The position numbers and the translations under genes are program-made. From Pedobacter aquae (lineage in GTDB: Bacteria > Bacteroidota > Bacteroidia > Sphingobacteriales > Sphingobacteriaceae), in the NCBI RefSeq assembly GCF_008195825.1, contig NZ_CP043329.1:2170001-2234000 (forward strand): 64,000 nt of DNA, read 5' to 3'. This document shows positions 34,338 through 42,759 of the stretch, one piece after another. Each line of letters begins with the position of its first letter. The stretch's first letter is position 1. The notes beneath the pieces are model-generated. The model did not search any database. It was not told the DNA's origin and saw nothing but the letters and a program-made list of their open reading frames with translations.

Positions 34338-34772
34338 TTATTGAATTTTTAAATACATGCATTTATGAGGACCTATACCTGTAATTTCAAACTCGTCTGA
34401 AATAAACTCGAAACCCAAGCCTTCATAAAATTTATAAGCTACTTTTCTGGCATTACACCACAAATAGTTGGCCTTTTTGCCTCGCAAATATACGATTGCA
34501 AAATTAATCAACATATTACCATATCCTTTACCTCTAAAAGTAGCGTGGGTAGCCATACCTCTTAATTGATAGCCCAAACCCGTAAAACCTTCTTTTGAAA
34601 CGATATGAAATGTGGCAATGGAAACCAATTCATCTGCCACGAAATAGCCTAAATGGAAACTTTCTTGTTCTTCATCTAAAGGCAAAGCGCATTCATGGTC
34701 TTGAAGTTTGCCTTCTCTTAAAACCTGATTGCGTAAAGGCAAAACATCTTTTGCGGAAATAAACTTAATCAT
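34338..34772 (-). CDS. GNAT-family N-acetyltransferase
   Basis: The 144-aa protein has the GNAT core with the acetyl-CoA loop in GMATHATFRGKGYGNMLINFA (about residues 71-91), and ends FEITGIGPHKCMYLKIQ. It resembles the ElaA/YitI-like group of short acetyltransferases. It sits between gap and pgk, 5 bp after gap, so it is co-transcribed with glycolytic genes, but a link to glycolysis is not implied. Substrate unknown. Confidence 0.85.
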   Translation of the reverse strand: MIKFISAKDVLPLRNQVLREGKLQDHECALPLDEEQESFHLGYFVADELVSIATFHIVSKEGFTGLGYQLRGMATHATFRGKGYGNMLINFAIVYLRGKKANYLWCNARKVAYKFYEGLGFEFISDEFEITGIGPHKCMYLKIQ

Positions 34773-34777
34773 AAGCT

Positions 34778-35773
34778 TTATTTTATGGCCATTTTTTGGG
34801 CTACATCTACCAACCTGCTAGCGTAACCAAACTCGTTATCATACCAACCCACCACTTTTACCATGCCACCTACAATAGAGGTTAGTAGCGCATCAAATAC
34901 GCAAGAGTGTGGGTTATCAATAATATCAACAGAAACAATAGGGTCTTCGGTATAATATAAAATACCTTTAAGTGAGCCCTCTGCCGCGGCTTTAAAAGCC
35001 TCGTTTATTTGCGCTACCGATGACGGCTGCTGCTCTAAAATGCATGTAAAATCTGTTAAAGAACCATTTAAAACAGGTACACGGATGCCTGCACCTCCCA
35101 ACTTACCTTCTAATTGAGGAAAAATACTGGTGATGGCTTTTGCCGCTCCTGTTGTGGTTGGGATGATAGAAGACGAAGCTGCTCTTGCCCTTCTTAAATC
35201 TCGATGTGGGGCATCATGTAGGTTTTGATCACCTGTCATAGAGTGTACCGTGGTGATGTAACCTTCTTTGATTTTCCAGTTATCATCTAAAACTTTTACC
35301 ATAGCCGCCACATTGTTGGTGGTGCAAGATGCGTTAGAGATGATTTTTGAAGACCAATCTACCTGCCCATCATTTACGCCTAGTACTACGGTTGGAATAT
35401 CTTTATCTATAGCTGGGGCTGATAATAAAACCTTTTTAGCGCCAGCTTCCAGATGCTTGTTAGCGGATGCTTTAGTTAAAAATTTACCGGTAGACTCTAT
35501 CACTAAATCTATGTTTAAGGCGCTCCAAGGTAAATTTTCCGGATTTTTCTCTGCAAAGGTTTGGATGTTTTGCCCGTTAACAACAAGTATTTGCTGATGA
35601 TGTGTTACGGTTCCTTTATAATTACCATGTACAGAATCGTATTTGAACAGGTGCGCTAATGTTGCGGTATCTGTTAAATCGTTAATGGCTACAACCTCTA
35701 TATCTTGCTTTTGTAATAATAGTTTTAAAACGGTACGCCCGATGCGCCCAAAACCATTAATGGCTACCCTCAT
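34778..35773 (-). CDS. gap: Glyceraldehyde-3-phosphate dehydrogenase, type I
   Basis: The 331-aa protein has the NAD-binding INGFGRIGR (4-12), the catalytic Cys in SNASCTTNN, the His in TVHSMTGDQ, and WYDNEFGYASR at the C-terminus. The second Cys of the usual CTTNC motif is Asn here, which occurs in other GAPDHs and is not catalytic. It oxidises glyceraldehyde-3-phosphate with phosphate and NAD. It leads the gap-GNAT-pgk cluster. Confidence 0.96.
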   Translation of the reverse strand: MRVAINGFGRIGRTVLKLLLQKQDIEVVAINDLTDTATLAHLFKYDSVHGNYKGTVTHHQQILVVNGQNIQTFAEKNPENLPWSALNIDLVIESTGKFLTKASANKHLEAGAKKVLLSAPAIDKDIPTVVLGVNDGQVDWSSKIISNASCTTNNVAAMVKVLDDNWKIKEGYITTVHSMTGDQNLHDAPHRDLRRARAASSSIIPTTTGAAKAITSIFPQLEGKLGGAGIRVPVLNGSLTDFTCILEQQPSSVAQINEAFKAAAEGSLKGILYYTEDPIVSVDIIDNPHSCVFDALLTSIVGGMVKVVGWYDNEFGYASRLVDVAQKMAIK

Positions 35774-35836
35774 ATATGCTCTCAGAAATTTTAGCGAATT
35801 TACCTAATGTGTACGATTAAAAAATATTTAATTTTT

Positions 35837-35867
35837 TTTGTGAGTTTTAGTCAGTTTTCTATATTTG
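35837..35867 (+). promoter_or_regulatory. Consensus promoter of tRNA-Glu
   Basis: TTTG (35837-35840), 19 bases, then TATATTTG (35860-35867) match the Bacteroidota consensus exactly. The -7 element ends 17 bases before the tRNA. Confidence 0.85.
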
Positions 35868-35884
35868 CACACCCAAAGAAATTT

Positions 35885-35956
35885 GGCCCGTTCGTCTAGG
35901 GGTTAGGACGCCAGATTTTCATTCTGGAAACAGGGGTTCGATTCCCCTACGGGCTA
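35885..35956 (+). tRNA. tRNA-Glu (TTC)
   Basis: A 72-base cloverleaf: acceptor GGCCCGT with ACGGGCT (G-T first pair), anticodon stem CCAGA/TCTGG, anticodon TTC at 35918-35920, T arm GGGGTTCGATTCCCC, discriminator A. CCA is not encoded (ACA follows). The last ten bases belong to a direct repeat that recurs at 36889. Confidence 0.95.
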
Positions 35957-36008
35957 CAAAATAAAATCCTGCAAATGAAAATTTTGTGGGATTTTTTGTT
36001 TTAAAGCC
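35947..36008 (+). repeat. Direct repeat copy 1: tRNA-Glu 3' end plus terminator (attachment-site-like)
   Basis: This 62-base block holds the end of the tRNA T arm and acceptor (CTACGGGCTACA) and the following hairpin (AAAATCC with GGATTTT, then a T run), which is the tRNA terminator. A copy with one substitution and one inserted base lies at 36889-36951. The two bracket a HigBA pair. Confidence 0.85.
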
Positions 36009-36030
36009 CAAATAAGCATCTACGATTAAA

Positions 36031-36387
36031 TTATCCGATTTTTAAAAATAATTCTGCTGGCAGGTTAAAAAAATCCCTTAATTTTTGAGCCGTTCTCAGT
36101 GTAATTTCCTTTCTACCTGAAAGCACAGAAGAAACATGACCTTTACTGCCAATAAGCGGTTCAAGGTCTTTGTTTTTTAAGCCTTGTTCATTCATTTTAT
36201 CTCTGATAACTTCCAAGACATCTATTTCGGGCATTGTTACAGTTTTATCCTCATAATCTTTGATTAAAAGCAGTAATACACCTAATTCATCATCTTCTGG
36301 CGTACCTTGTTCCGCATGGAATATTTCCATAGCCCTATCAACCGCCTTTTGATGTTCTTCTTCTGTTTTTATTAATTTCCAGTTCAT
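36031..36387 (-). CDS. higA: HigA-type antitoxin, XRE family
   Basis: The 118-aa protein fits the HigA antitoxin group (COG5499): an N-terminal acidic dimerisation part (MEIFHAEQGTPEDDELGVLL) and a C-terminal helix-turn-helix (about 62-115: NEQGLKNKDLEPLIGSKGHV, LSGRKEITLRTAQKLRDFF). It should bind and neutralise HigB and repress the operon. It follows the toxin gene by 4 bp, the toxin-first order normal for HigBA. It lies between two copies of the tRNA-Glu end. Confidence 0.88.
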   Translation of the reverse strand: MNWKLIKTEEEHQKAVDRAMEIFHAEQGTPEDDELGVLLLLIKDYEDKTVTMPEIDVLEVIRDKMNEQGLKNKDLEPLIGSKGHVSSVLSGRKEITLRTAQKLRDFFNLPAELFLKIG

Positions 36388-36391
36388 TGCT

Positions 36392-36703
36392 TTATAAATT
36401 AAGATTGTAAGAAACCGTTGTTACATCTATTTTATCGTACTCTTTATGTGTACCAAACCAAATAGTATAACAAGCATTCTGCCTAAAATTAATAGAGACC
36501 ACCAACCTATAATCATTGCCCTTGATATTAAAAACTACCCCTTGGTTATTTACCAAACTGGCATTACCGTATACAGCTTTTAATTCGTTGAAATTCCCAA
36601 AACTTTGTTTCAGAATCTCATTGTACCAAACTAACAATTGCGTTTTAGCCTGCGGATATTTTTCTGTATAATAAATAATTGTCTTACGGTTGATGACATT
36701 CAT
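36392..36703 (-). CDS. higB: HigB-type mRNA interferase toxin
   Basis: From the ATG at 36703 the product is 103 aa and matches the HigB_toxin family: MNVINRKTIIYYTEKYPQAK, WYNEILKQSFGNFNELKAVYG, VVFNIKGNDYRLVVSINFRQ, YTIWFGTHKEYDKID. Upstream in-frame residues (to 36790) do not belong to the family. HigB toxins cleave mRNA on the ribosome and are held inactive by HigA, encoded 4 bp downstream. The pair is the only cargo of the repeat-bounded unit. Confidence 0.88.
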   Translation of the reverse strand: MNVINRKTIIYYTEKYPQAKTQLLVWYNEILKQSFGNFNELKAVYGNASLVNNQGVVFNIKGNDYRLVVSINFRQNACYTIWFGTHKEYDKIDVTTVSYNLNL

Positions 36704-36888
36704 GAAAAACAAATATGAATAAAAGTTTTCAAAAAGAAAACCAATTTTTATTAAAGGAAGAGGTAGACAAAGTTGGTCATTACATATCATCAGATTTTAA
36801 TACAATTTCTCCTATTGTTTCCCCTTTGGATTTAATTCTTACAAGGCTGTACGGGAAAATTGATAAAGATTCGAGATTTTACAAGCCA

Positions 36889-36951
36889 CTACGGGCTACA
36901 AAATTAAAATCCTTCAAATGAAAATTTTGTGGGATTTTTTGTTTTAAAGCC
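36889..36951 (+). repeat. Direct repeat copy 2 of the tRNA-Glu 3' end and terminator
   Basis: This 63-base block repeats 35947-36008 with one inserted T and one G-to-T change. It starts at the same tRNA position (CTACGGGCTACA) without the rest of a tRNA, as at the far end of an element integrated into a tRNA 3' end. Confidence 0.85.
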
Positions 36952-37391
36952 TCTCCTAACATTAAAGAATACTCAAAAAAGCCTCAACATATAAGGCTAC
37001 AGAAACCACGATAAGCCTAAGAGATTTAATACCTACCAGCTATATCATTCAGCTTAGGGTTATAAAAAAATAGAGAACAAGATTATAATGAAGGAGTAAA
37101 TTTTAAATATCCAACGCATGATATATATTTGTATCATCTCATTAACCAAGTTGTTAAAGGAGAAACAAAGCCGTTAAGTCTACTTAGCGGTTTTAGCTTT
37201 TTTATAAAGCTTACTGGCTTGTTAAAAACTAAAACTACCTAAACATTTATCTATATGAATATATCATCTGCTTTAATATTAAATCTTAATTTACGATGTT
37301 ATCATTATTAAAAAAGCAGCCTTAAACGTATGAACACAAAATCAAAATACATGTAACTTCTTTGAGAAAAATAAACCTATAGGTTGATAAT
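36952..37391 (+). other. 440-base gap with one terminator-like hairpin
   Basis: No convincing gene. A hairpin CCGTTAAG/CTTAGCGG (about 37173-37192) followed by a T-rich tract looks like a terminator of something no longer recognisable. A startless frame just before it (about 37065-37230, with KYPTHDIYLYHLINQVVKGE) could be a gene remnant; I cannot identify it. Confidence 0.35.
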
Positions 37392-37910
37392 ATGAAAATC
37401 GTTTCTATATTTGAGGACAGTTTATTTGCTATATGTTATGGAGATGGTTCTCTTAATGAATTTGATAAATTAATGGATTTATGGACAAATGTAGCATACT
37501 TAAAAGAATTTGCTGTTAACAATAAAGTTGTAGACGTGGCACAATTTGTGGAAGATAGATTAGCAGAAGCAGACAAACTACAGGATAAGCTAGACGAAAT
37601 CATGAGCAATCATGATCCATTAGAAAAATATTTTATGCCTTTATATAACAGTGAAACTGGTTTTAAAATATTGTCTTTACAAAAAGGAAAGCTCTCTAAA
37701 AGTAAATTACGTATTTATGCTATCAAGATTGATGAAAACATGTTTTTAATTACAGGCGGTGCAATTAAAATGAGCCAAGAGATGAAAGATCATGATGATA
37801 CCAAAAATGAGTTAGACAAATTAAATACTGCACAACAATACCTAAAATCTCAAGGTATATTTGATTACGATTCATTTTTTGAACTTTTAAACGAAGAAAA
37901 TGACCACTAG
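37392..37910 (+). CDS. Putative toxin of a RelE-like toxin-antitoxin pair
   Basis: The 172-aa protein starts MKIVSIFEDSLFAICYGDGS and has a helical middle (about 55-80). A C-terminal strand pattern, LRIYAIKIDENMFLITGGAIKMSQEM, resembles the last strands of RelE/HigB-type toxins. Similar proteins next to XRE genes are frequent in Bacteroidota and remain uncharacterised as far as I know. Its 3' end overlaps the helix-turn-helix gene by 11 bp. Toxin function is inferred from this pairing; the catalytic residues of RelE are not clearly visible. Confidence 0.6.
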   Translation: MKIVSIFEDSLFAICYGDGSLNEFDKLMDLWTNVAYLKEFAVNNKVVDVAQFVEDRLAEADKLQDKLDEIMSNHDPLEKYFMPLYNSETGFKILSLQKGKLSKSKLRIYAIKIDENMFLITGGAIKMSQEMKDHDDTKNELDKLNTAQQYLKSQGIFDYDSFFELLNEENDH

Positions 37911-38238
37911 AGAAAAATTTAACCAATTGGTATCTAAAGAAAAAACAGATACCATAGAAAGAAACAAGGCCCGAATAAAAAACAGGCAAATGTTAAAAGA
38001 ATCTCAGAGGATTGCTTTAAAAGTATTATTAAAGTTAGATGAATTAGGCTGGACACAAAAGGATTTGGCAGCAAAAATGGAGGTTAGCCCTCAGTATATC
38101 AATAAGGTTGTAAAGGGGCAGGAAAACATTACGCTAGAAACCCAAATTAAGTTACAAAGTTTATTAGACATCCCTATTCTGGCAAGTTATTTTGATGATA
38201 AAATAAAAATTAGTCCCGAAGAAGTTTTCCTCAAATAG
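37900..38238 (+). CDS. XRE-family helix-turn-helix protein, putative antitoxin
   Basis: The 112-aa protein has a charged N-terminal helix region (1-45) and an XRE domain (about 46-98: LDELGWTQKDLAAKMEVSPQYINKVVKGQENITLETQIKLQ), ending SPEEVFLK. It overlaps the preceding putative toxin gene by 11 bp, so the two are translationally coupled. By analogy with HigA-type systems it should neutralise the toxin and autorepress. Confidence 0.75.
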   Translation: MTTREKFNQLVSKEKTDTIERNKARIKNRQMLKESQRIALKVLLKLDELGWTQKDLAAKMEVSPQYINKVVKGQENITLETQIKLQSLLDIPILASYFDDKIKISPEEVFLK

Positions 38239-38310
38239 AATCTAGCTGCCATTTCGAGTTGAAGAAACAATCTTGGGATAAATTAAAAAAAGAGGAAAAT
38301 AATAAATTAG

Positions 38311-38487
38311 AAGTCCCTAAAAATTTTTTTAGCCCATTTACTTATTATTACCGTAGGCACTACACGTGGTGTTTTGTTTGCTAAAACAGAAAACACACCA
38401 TACAACCAATTCATTATCCCTTCCTTAAATATTGCAGAGTTGGTAAATAAAGATGCCATATTTGATTTAGGAGATTATGCTAACTAG
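38311..38487 (+). pseudogene. C-terminal remnant of an unidentified gene in a 378-base gap
   Basis: A 58-codon frame without a start codon reads protein-like sequence (IITVGTTRGVLFAKTENTPY, FIIPSLNIAELVNKDAIFDL) to a TAG at 38485. A second frame just upstream (about 38259-38346, KKQSWDKLKKEENNKLEVPK) may be the same gene in another phase, separated near the T7 run around 38330. I cannot name the parent family. The rest of 38239-38616 is AT-rich and empty. Confidence 0.45.
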
Positions 38488-38616
38488 ACTCTTAAGTAAA
38501 GAGTTGTAGATATTTATAGCACTTTAGGCTTTTGCTCAAAACAAGCTTCCTTAAGAGTTGAGCTAGTGATGAGGTAGAATATTTTAAACCAAAATCAGAT
38601 TTTTATAAGCTGAAGC

Positions 38617-39267
38617 TTATTGATTAATATTTTTGAATGAACAAATTATGTCCTTGTTAATGAATAATAGAGAACCATCTAAACGTTTAATAGTAACTTC
38701 TCTCGGTAACTTATGATGACCTTTTTTCGTTTTTAAATTTATAGTATAAATATCCTTGTCAAAAAAAGTCAACAATTTATTCTCAACTTTAGTTGACATG
38801 TCAATAAAGTCTTGTTTTATAATCTTACCTATTTCTGGATAATGCTTTTCATCAATTTCTCTTAAACATCCGGTTAAATTAGCTAGATAATCTTGTATAT
38901 AGTATAGCTCATGAACAACATCTAAATCAAGCCAGTGAGAATTAGTATTTGAGTTTGAGTAAAATTTAGAATGAAACTCTTCAAGCATATATTTATTATC
39001 TAATATTAAAGGGTAAGTAATCAAATTGCCATCAATATCAATGGAATATGAGGAAACAGTTACTCTTAATGATTTTATCATCTCTAAAACACTCTCATAA
39101 GCCTTTAATCTTGTATCAAAAACTTTTTCTAAAATCCTAAGCTGACTTTCTCTTTTTTTAAGTTTATCATTCGCAAAAACACCAATTAGACTACCAATTA
39201 AAACACCGATTATACCAGATAATGAGGGAATTAAAATTTGCCATAATTTTATTTCATTTTCTAACAT
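38617..39267 (-). CDS. Membrane-anchored protein coupled to the restriction-modification gene
   Basis: The 216-aa product has one N-terminal transmembrane helix (about 10-33, LIPSLSGIIGVLIGSLIGVFA). A coiled-coil-like stretch follows (NDKLKKRESQLRILEKVFDT) and then a cytoplasmic helical domain. I do not recognise a family. It starts 5 bp after the type IIG/IIL enzyme gene on the same strand and is therefore likely co-transcribed. Short anchored proteins beside R-M genes may be accessory or abortive-infection effectors, but no catalytic motif is visible here. Confidence 0.7.
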   Translation of the reverse strand: MLENEIKLWQILIPSLSGIIGVLIGSLIGVFANDKLKKRESQLRILEKVFDTRLKAYESVLEMIKSLRVTVSSYSIDIDGNLITYPLILDNKYMLEEFHSKFYSNSNTNSHWLDLDVVHELYYIQDYLANLTGCLREIDEKHYPEIGKIIKQDFIDMSTKVENKLLTFFDKDIYTINLKTKKGHHKLPREVTIKRLDGSLLFINKDIICSFKNINQ

Positions 39268-39272
39268 TATAA

Positions 39273-42200
39273 CTATCCCTCCACAATTCTAATCTCCTCT
39301 TCTGTTAATTCATAAAGTTCATAAACCATTTTATCTATTGCTTTATCTGTTTCTTCTATTTGGGCCTTAATAGCTAATGCTTTTGCTTTTTGCTCTTCGA
39401 AAATATCCATAAATTCAAATTCATCTTTTTTTGAGAGTTGATTTCCACCCTCAATTTTAATAGATTTATTTAGCTCTTTAATAAAATCATTAAATGAAAT
39501 ATTTATCCAGTTTTCTATTTTGGCGGATACTTTATTAAATTTATATACTCCTTTTACATATTCAATAAGCTTTTTGCATTTTATTCTTAAATCTTTATTC
39601 AGACAAATCATTTCTTCTACAATTTCTGTGAAATTGTCTTGAATACATTCTTGAACGTTTTTTATAGGAAACTCTTTACACTCTTTTATAAGGATTTTTT
39701 GAAATCTATCTTTAAATTCTTCTAGAAATTTTTTCTTGTGGTAAAATGTCATTAAGGAGCTATTTATTAGAGCAACTATATACTCAATCTTAAAATTTTC
39801 CTTAGGAATTAAATTAAAAGCATTCTGTGTATTATATAACTCATCTTCTGTAATAGCAGCCCAAATTCGTTTATCTGACCAATCTATAATTTGCTTAACT
39901 AGTATTCTTTTCTTTTGAAAAAATTTAATTTCTCTTGATGCACCTAGCCAGTTTCCATAACTAATCCATTCTTTACCGCCCCACTCCACATTGTATCTAA
40001 TAATATCATTACCTGCTAGCAATTTTTTAAAAGTCTCATCTTTTTTATATTCTGAATGAAAAACTCTATTTGCTATTTGCTCTTCTGTATGTCCTGTATA
40101 TTTATCATAAGGAGTAAGACCTAAACAAAACTCAACACAATCATTTAATCTGTTTGTATTCTTTTCGATTTTCGTTAATAAAGAGTCAATATTATTATTA
40201 CTATTTATCCTAAACACATGCTTATCGTCATTTTCCCAAGTTGATTGATTTATATAGATATTCTCGTTGCTAGTTAATCGGTTAATCTCATCTATTCTAT
40301 CAAAACCTTTATAAATTATTATCTCAATAACTGATTCAATATTTTTTAAATTTTCAAAACTTAATATTATTGTATCAACCTTAACTTCACCTGCACTGCC
40401 TCCAAAGGATTCATTAGGCAGCCTAATTATATTCTTTATCTGCGTTCTCTTAAGTAATAACTCTCTAATTTTTATATAAGAGTCTTGAGTTAATAATGAA
40501 GATGGTATTATAAAAGAAAAATTTCCCTCTTGATTTAAAATTAAACATGACTTTTCTATAAATAAGGAAAATAAGTTTATTCTATTATTCGCCGTAATAT
40601 AATTATCGAAGTAATATCTAACCTCAACTTTATTTAATGCTTTTATATCAACATAAGGCGGATTCCCAATCACCACATCAAAACCACCTTTATCAAAAAC
40701 TTCTTTAAACTCGGTTTGCCAGTTAAATGCTTTCTCCCCTGCTACTGCTGCATCATCTATTAAAGAGTTGCCGCATTTTAAATTCTGGTTTAGAGAATTA
40801 AGCTTTCTGCCTTTGCGGGCGGTACGTAACCATAAAGAAAGTTTAGCTATTTCTACAGCTTCATCATTAATATCAACACCGTAAAGGTTGTTCTCCAGAA
40901 TGCTGGTTTCCACATCAGATAATACCATACTGCCACCCAATAACTTTGCTTTTAATTCATCAAGCTTGGTGTGTTCTTGTATCAGAAATTCTAATGCTTG
41001 GTTTAAAAATGCTCCTGAACCACAAGCTGGGTCAACAATTTTTAATGCTAAAAGCCACTGGCGGTAATCTGTTATTTTTTGATTAAGGGCTTCTCTTTTT
41101 GTTTTGTCTTTCCCCTTTGCTTTAGCATCAATGTATTCAAAATCTTCATCTTTTATCTCTAGCTTTTCTTTTTGCTCTTTACAAAGTGTACCAATGGTAT
41201 TTTCTACAATGTATTTGGTAATGTATTTAGGGGTATAAAAAACGCCATCCTTTTTTCGCTTACTTACTTTCTCAACTTTTTCTTCTTGTAAGCTGGCCTG
41301 TATTTCGTCAATTTCATTTAAAGAATGTTCAAAAATATGTCCGAGGATATTTACATCAACTTCGCTCTCAAAATCATAATTGCTTAATTTTAACGAGCCT
41401 TTAAATAGTAAATCATCATCAATAGTTAAACTATCTAAAATTTCATCAGGAGCAAACAAACCTCCGTTATAAGCGAATATTTCACCATCTTTTCCACTAT
41501 ATCCGGTATTTAAATAATCGAAGTTTTTACGAAAACGGTTATAGAGCGGAATATAATTGTCGTATTTATCTTTTAAATCGGTCCAATCTTGTAAAATCTT
41601 TCTGGTCCAGTTAGGAGAAACCAAACCTCTATCTTCGGCAAAAAACAAGAACAAGAATCTATCTAAAAGCTTTTGAGTTTTCTTGAAGAGAATGAGTTTA
41701 TCAAAATCAGGATTTTTTTGAAGGATATTTTGAAACAAATCTGTTCTAAATCTGGCATAATCAGCATAAAGCTTTTTAGTAACGTTTTCTTCTTCGTGGT
41801 TTGATGCCTCTTTTATTTGCGAAGGAATATTCTTTAACAAGTAGCTTGAGCTCAAACAAATCCAAAGTAATTTAAACTGCTCTACTGTTAAATTGAATAA
41901 ATCAAACTCTTCAAAATCAACAGCGTTATCTATATAAAATCTAAGCTTCCTGAAATTGGAGGTAATAACATATTTACAAGCTTGCTGATTGTTTTTATAG
42001 CCAAAAGCTTGACTTTCTATGGTAGAAAGATCTATGGTTTTTGTTGATTTTAACTCTATTACAGCTAATACCCTTAAACCATCTAAAATTGCCCCATCAG
42101 ACTTTTTACTATCCTTCTCATTTTTTTGCTCGGTTATAAGGTTGTAATCCACATCAGGATTTAATACATAGCCTAAAACTTGTACAAATAATTCTCTGAG

Positions 42201-42359
42201 AAAACCTTCCTGATATTGCTCTTCTTTAGAATTAAGGATATTCTGCTGCTTAGCCGGATGATTAAAAATATTTTGAAATACTTGATAAGAGCTTAAGATT
42301 TGCGCTTGAGGTAGCTCTGCTAAATATCTTTTTAATACTGATTTTTGAAATAAAGGCAT
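39273..42359 (-). CDS. Single-chain type IIG/IIL restriction endonuclease-methyltransferase
   Basis: From the ATG at 42359 (MPLFQKSVLKRYL) the product is 1028 aa; a start at 42398 would add 13 residues. The N-terminal part has a PD-(D/E)XK-type nuclease signature around residue 90-105 (SDGAIL followed by AVIELKST). The central methyltransferase has motif I DPACGSGAFL and motif IV NPPY, plus the Eco57I-type GVDINDEAVEIAKLSLWLRT, so it should methylate adenine N6. The C-terminal ~350 residues form the target-recognition and specificity region, ending in a helical coiled coil. One polypeptide cuts and methylates. It is followed by a coupled membrane protein gene and flanked by toxin-antitoxin genes, as in defence islands. 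The recognition sequence cannot be read from the protein. Confidence 0.88.
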   Translation of the reverse strand: MPLFQKSVLKRYLAELPQAQILSSYQVFQNIFNHPAKQQNILNSKEEQYQEGFLRELFVQVLGYVLNPDVDYNLITEQKNEKDSKKSDGAILDGLRVLAVIELKSTKTIDLSTIESQAFGYKNNQQACKYVITSNFRKLRFYIDNAVDFEEFDLFNLTVEQFKLLWICLSSSYLLKNIPSQIKEASNHEEENVTKKLYADYARFRTDLFQNILQKNPDFDKLILFKKTQKLLDRFLFLFFAEDRGLVSPNWTRKILQDWTDLKDKYDNYIPLYNRFRKNFDYLNTGYSGKDGEIFAYNGGLFAPDEILDSLTIDDDLLFKGSLKLSNYDFESEVDVNILGHIFEHSLNEIDEIQASLQEEKVEKVSKRKKDGVFYTPKYITKYIVENTIGTLCKEQKEKLEIKDEDFEYIDAKAKGKDKTKREALNQKITDYRQWLLALKIVDPACGSGAFLNQALEFLIQEHTKLDELKAKLLGGSMVLSDVETSILENNLYGVDINDEAVEIAKLSLWLRTARKGRKLNSLNQNLKCGNSLIDDAAVAGEKAFNWQTEFKEVFDKGGFDVVIGNPPYVDIKALNKVEVRYYFDNYITANNRINLFSLFIEKSCLILNQEGNFSFIIPSSLLTQDSYIKIRELLLKRTQIKNIIRLPNESFGGSAGEVKVDTIILSFENLKNIESVIEIIIYKGFDRIDEINRLTSNENIYINQSTWENDDKHVFRINSNNNIDSLLTKIEKNTNRLNDCVEFCLGLTPYDKYTGHTEEQIANRVFHSEYKKDETFKKLLAGNDIIRYNVEWGGKEWISYGNWLGASREIKFFQKKRILVKQIIDWSDKRIWAAITEDELYNTQNAFNLIPKENFKIEYIVALINSSLMTFYHKKKFLEEFKDRFQKILIKECKEFPIKNVQECIQDNFTEIVEEMICLNKDLRIKCKKLIEYVKGVYKFNKVSAKIENWINISFNDFIKELNKSIKIEGGNQLSKKDEFEFMDIFEEQKAKALAIKAQIEETDKAIDKMVYELYELTEEEIRIVEG

Positions 42360-42759
42360 GTTAAAAATAAAAGATGCTCTAATATGAGAAAAAAACAATT
42401 AAATTTAGATAGGGCACATTATTTTAACTTTTGTTTAATGTTGCACTACCTTATAAGTAGCCTCTAGTACTTCATATAAAACATCACTACTTCCCATACA
42501 TTAAATAGAGCGAATAAGTATTTTCTGAAATCTCTTGAGATACTCTAGAACGACTTCTAATTTGGTGTTTACACAAAAATTATGATTCAATAATCCTTCA
42601 AAACCTTAAATAGACCTTACTTAACAGGGTACTAACAGGGTGCTAACAGGGTTATTACTCGTTTTTAACATATTAGTCTACCCTATTAATACCTTTTTAT
42701 CTTCTTGTTAAAACCTTATAAATATTATCGTTATATTTAATAAAATTAAAATCATCACT
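42360..42759 (+). promoter_or_regulatory. 400-base intergenic region with three TAACAGGGT repeats at 11-base period
   Basis: Three exact copies of TAACAGGGT lie at 42622-42630, 42633-42641 and 42644-42652, one DNA turn apart and 108 bases upstream of the DUF6266 start. The remainder, including the upstream region of the R-M gene, shows no reading frame or hairpin that I trust. Confidence 0.5.

Noticed and set aside
36715-36921. Plus-strand 68-aa frame next to higB
   Set aside because: It runs antisense through the higB promoter region into the direct repeat and has no family-like sequence.
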